Below are positions 62,029-64,000 of a stretch of 64,000 nucleotides of DNA, piece after piece. Origin of the DNA: Phyllobacterium zundukense (GTDB taxonomy: Bacteria; Pseudomonadota; Alphaproteobacteria; Rhizobiales; Rhizobiaceae); contig NZ_CP017940.1 in the NCBI RefSeq assembly GCF_002764115.1, forward strand, positions 2,268,501 through 2,332,500. The letters run 5' to 3'. The first letter of the stretch is position 1. Every line of letters begins with the position of its first letter. The position numbers and the translations under genes are program-made. The notes below the pieces were generated by a model, which was not told the DNA's origin, did not search any database, and worked only from the letters and a program-made list of their open reading frames with translations.

Positions 62029-62550
62029 TTATTTGCCGCGAACGAAGCTTTCGAGCGGAAAGATCGCGCAGGTTTCGGTGCCATGGGCGAGAAGCTTGCC
62101 ATTCCTGTCTTTCAGAAAGGCTTCGGATGTCGCCAGCGTACGGCCGCGATGAATGAGCCGTCCTTCGCAGAAGACAACGCCCGTATCCGGAGTTAACGGG
62201 CGTACCAGATTTACCTTGAATTCAGCCGTCGTATAGGCCTCGCCCGGCTTCAGCGTGGTCATGACGCAGCAGGCCAGCGCGGAATCCATCAAAGTGGCAA
62301 CCCAGCCGCCATGAATCCCGCCCAGTGGATTGAGATGTTCAGGTCTCGGCAGGCCTTTGAAGACGACACGGTCCTGCTCGACCTCGTGCAATGTAAAGGA
62401 GAGTGTCTTGGCCATTGGTGGGGCAGGATAATCTCCGCGCAGCATTGCCTGCAGAATGTCGAGACCGCCGCGGGTTGCGAGATCGCCAAGCGGCAGCAGG
62501 CCAATGCCGCCCGGAAACGCGATGGCAGCAGTCGCATCATCAAAGCTCAT
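62029..62550 (-). CDS. PaaI-family hotdog thioesterase
   Basis: 173 residues: hotdog fold with [19 protein letters not shown] near residue 80 and the catalytic-region [13 protein letters not shown]-type enzymes hydrolyse acyl-CoA thioesters. The N-terminal 40 residues ([12 protein letters not shown] and onward) are extra. It overlaps recO by four bases (ATGA) and is the last gene of the era-recO run visible here. Confidence 0.88.
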   Translation of the reverse strand: MSFDDATAAIAFPGGIGLLPLGDLATRGGLDILQAMLRGDYPAPPMAKTLSFTLHEVEQDRVVFKGLPRPEHLNPLGGIHGGWVATLMDSALACCVMTTLKPGEAYTTAEFKVNLVRPLTPDTGVVFCEGRLIHRGRTLATSEAFLKDRNGKLLAHGTETCAIFPLESFVRGK

Positions 62551-63323
62551 GGAAGAACAGTCCTTTCCTGCACGACGCGTCCCTGCCCCGGTGCATTTGA
62601 CAACGATCTTGAAACAGCGCTCAGAAAGCCATCACGCGCTTCCGGCGCCTTTTGTGCCCGCGGCTCCCAGACGTGGCGGTTGAAGAAGAAACTGGTCAGG
62701 CGGAAGGCTGCCATGATTTCGGCGAGCGACGCAGCGCGCACGCTTGAACTGACCATGAAGGGCGGCATTTCCAGAAGCTTGTCAGCCCACGGCGCCCCGG
62801 CCTCACGCGAGACTGCGCGCCCCGATTTCGGCGACACATAGGCAAGGTCCTGATCGCTGCCCGTCGCCGCACAGCGCTTCAGATCAAGGCCGAACCCCAG
62901 CTCTTCCAGCATCAACACCTCGAACCGCAACAGCAGTTCACCGGCGATCAGCGTGTCTTCGCAATGCTCAAGAATGACGGCCAGGATTTCAAAGAGGTTT
63001 TGATGGGGATCACGCTCCGGCAGAAGGCGCAGATGCGCGGCTGCAAGCTGCAGCCCATAGAGTGCGACTGGCTGTTCGATAAGCCGGGCTGCCGCAAAGC
63101 TGACAGGCTCGACCTGCATCATGCCGAGATGCTCGTCCATGCGCGCGCGCCAGACCACGTCGATGCGGTTGCCAGGCTGGAGCAGCGGCTGCATGCGGCG
63201 GGAGCGTCCGCCGCGCACCAGGCCCAGATGACGGCCGTGTTCGCGCGTCATCAGTTCAAGGATGGCGCTGGTTTCCCCGTGCCGCCTCGTTCCAAGGATG
63301 ATACCTTCGTCTCGCCATTCCAT
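62547..63323 (-). CDS. recO: DNA repair protein RecO
   Basis: Loads RecA on SSB-coated DNA with RecF/RecR. 258 residues. [39 protein letters not shown] opens the OB-fold, and the helical C-terminal domain with [25 protein letters not shown] is typical. It lies 18 bases downstream of era on the same strand, the conserved rnc-era-recO order. Confidence 0.96.
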   Translation of the reverse strand: MEWRDEGIILGTRRHGETSAILELMTREHGRHLGLVRGGRSRRMQPLLQPGNRIDVVWRARMDEHLGMMQVEPVSFAAARLIEQPVALYGLQLAAAHLRLLPERDPHQNLFEILAVILEHCEDTLIAGELLLRFEVLMLEELGFGLDLKRCAATGSDQDLAYVSPKSGRAVSREAGAPWADKLLEMPPFMVSSSVRAASLAEIMAAFRLTSFFFNRHVWEPRAQKAPEARDGFLSAVSRSLSNAPGQGRVVQERTVLP

Positions 63324-63341
63324 TGATGGAACGTCGCGCTA

Positions 63342-64000
63342 TCAGTGCGGGAATTCAAGGCCCATTTCGCGGTAACGCTCGGGATCATTGCCCCAATTGT
63401 CACGAACCTTGACGAAAAGGAACAGGTGGACCTTCTGCTCCAGGATTTCCATCAGTTCCTTGCGCGCCGCCTGGCCGATGGATTTGATCGCCTGGCCCTC
63501 ATGGCCGAGCACGATCTTCTTCTGGCTGTCGCGCTCGACATAGATGACCTGCTGGATGCGGACAGAACCGTCCGGCTTTTCTTCCCAGCTTTCCGTCTCG
63601 ATGGTCGAGGAATAGGGCAATTCGTTGTGCAGGCGCAGATAGAGCTTCTCCCGGGTGATTTCCGCCGCAAGCATGCGCATGGGCATATCGGAAATCTGGT
63701 CCTCCGGATAATACCAAGGCCCTTCCGGCAAATTGTCGGCAAGGTACTTCAACAAATCCTTGCAGCCATAACCCTTCAGCGCCGAAATCATGAAGGTCTT
63801 GTCGAAATTGACCTTTTCATTGGCTTTCTGGGCCAATTCCAGAAGCTTCGGCGCTTCGATGCGGTCAACCTTGTTGAGAACGAGGATCACTTTGCGCTTC
63901 TTCTCGTGCAGGCTACCGAGGATAGCTTCCGCCTCCTCATCGATCCCTTGCTCGACATCGATCAGCACCAGAATAAGGTCGGCGTCCTTCGCCCCGCCCC
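63342..64000 (-). CDS. era: GTPase Era (5' end cut by window)
   Basis: Essential GTPase for 16S rRNA processing and 30S assembly. The frame stays open to base 64000, so the N-terminal P-loop and switch regions are outside. Visible: DADLILVLIDVEQG, the G4 motif LVLNKVDRIEAP, the G5-like ISALKGYG, and a C-terminal KH RNA-binding domain (about the last 90 residues) with GHEGQAIKSIGQAARKEL. recO follows. Confidence 0.95.
   Translation of the reverse strand, partial: GGAKDADLILVLIDVEQGIDEEAEAILGSLHEKKRKVILVLNKVDRIEAPKLLELAQKANEKVNFDKTFMISALKGYGCKDLLKYLADNLPEGPWYYPEDQISDMPMRMLAAEITREKLYLRLHNELPYSSTIETESWEEKPDGSVRIQQVIYVERDSQKKIVLGHEGQAIKSIGQAARKELMEILEQKVHLFLFVKVRDNWGNDPERYREMGLEFPH

Noticed and set aside
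1..64000. tRNA or rRNA genes, prophage or insertion-sequence transposase
   Set aside because: I saw no cloverleaf-type sequence, no rRNA blocks and no transposase, integrase or phage structural gene among the coding frames. A tRNA search tool would confirm.

Overview
The window is chromosomal DNA of an alphaproteobacterium of the order Rhizobiales (Hyphomicrobiales). Gene content and order point to the Brucella/Ochrobactrum/Phyllobacterium side of the order: lptG-lptD-surA-like-pdxA-rsmA, fabD-fabG-acpP-fabF-mltG-yicC-gmk, rpsF-rpsR-DUF2232-rplI, dnaB-alr-radA-cvpA-purF, the TIGR02301 family protein and short palindromic intergenic repeats. This placement comes from reading protein and repeat patterns, not from a database search. 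Almost every base is coding. Both ends cut genes: lptG at the left edge and era at the right.

Layout. 1-6.3 kb (+): LPS export (lptG, lptD), a SurA-like periplasmic chaperone, pdxA (vitamin B6) and rsmA (rRNA methylation). 6.3-12.8 kb (-): fatty-acid synthesis genes fabD, fabG, acpP and fabF, running into mltG, yicC and gmk. 12.9-13.4 kb (+): a compact HicAB-type toxin-antitoxin pair. 13.7-16.1 kb (+): ribosomal protein genes with an embedded DUF2232 membrane protein and two strong terminators. 16.3-24.9 kb (+): a cyclopropane-synthase-like methyltransferase, then dnaB, alr, radA, cvpA, purF and a short-chain dehydrogenase. 24.9-38.9 kb, both strands: a membrane-anchored AraC-type regulator, two secreted proteins, pssA/psd phospholipid synthesis, an ArsR-controlled Atm1-like exporter, a LysM protein, LOG and CorA family proteins, RarD, and an overlapping DUF559-GFA-cimA cluster followed by a perfect 47-bp inverted repeat. 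38.9-49.4 kb: cysS, a 55-codon gene, LysE, an SRAP protein, a Nudix hydrolase, a long palindromic repeat, small secreted and cytosolic proteins, ddl, an ECF41-type sigma factor with its AhpD-like partner, PhzF and dihydroorotase. 49.5-58.9 kb: the ygfZ-HD hydrolase-phosphatase-nadQ-cupin operon, a higBA pair in which higB lacks a usual start codon, and an opposing nadA-nadB-nadC-panC-panB operon with a palindromic operator. 59-64 kb: a lipoprotein, an MFS transporter, a GH5 glycosidase, a thioesterase, recO and era.

Most of the window is housekeeping: envelope assembly, lipids, translation, replication and cofactors. The most informative signals are regulatory. (1) A palindrome in front of nadA, plus a nearby NadQ/NrtR-type regulator, suggests NAD-responsive control that may extend to panCB. 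(2) A near-consensus ECF41 promoter precedes the carboxymuconolactone decarboxylase-sigma factor pair. (3) A 23-bp near-perfect palindrome overlaps the start codon of the arsR-type gene. (4) A consensus CtrA box precedes an uncharacterised 85-residue protein. (5) The HigBA pair has a perfect operator, but the codon at the usual HigB start position reads ATC. I found no CRISPR array, prophage, insertion sequence, tRNA or rRNA gene. The nearest thing to an undescribed system is the uncharacterised HD hydrolase/phosphatase pair sharing an operon with the NAD regulator.
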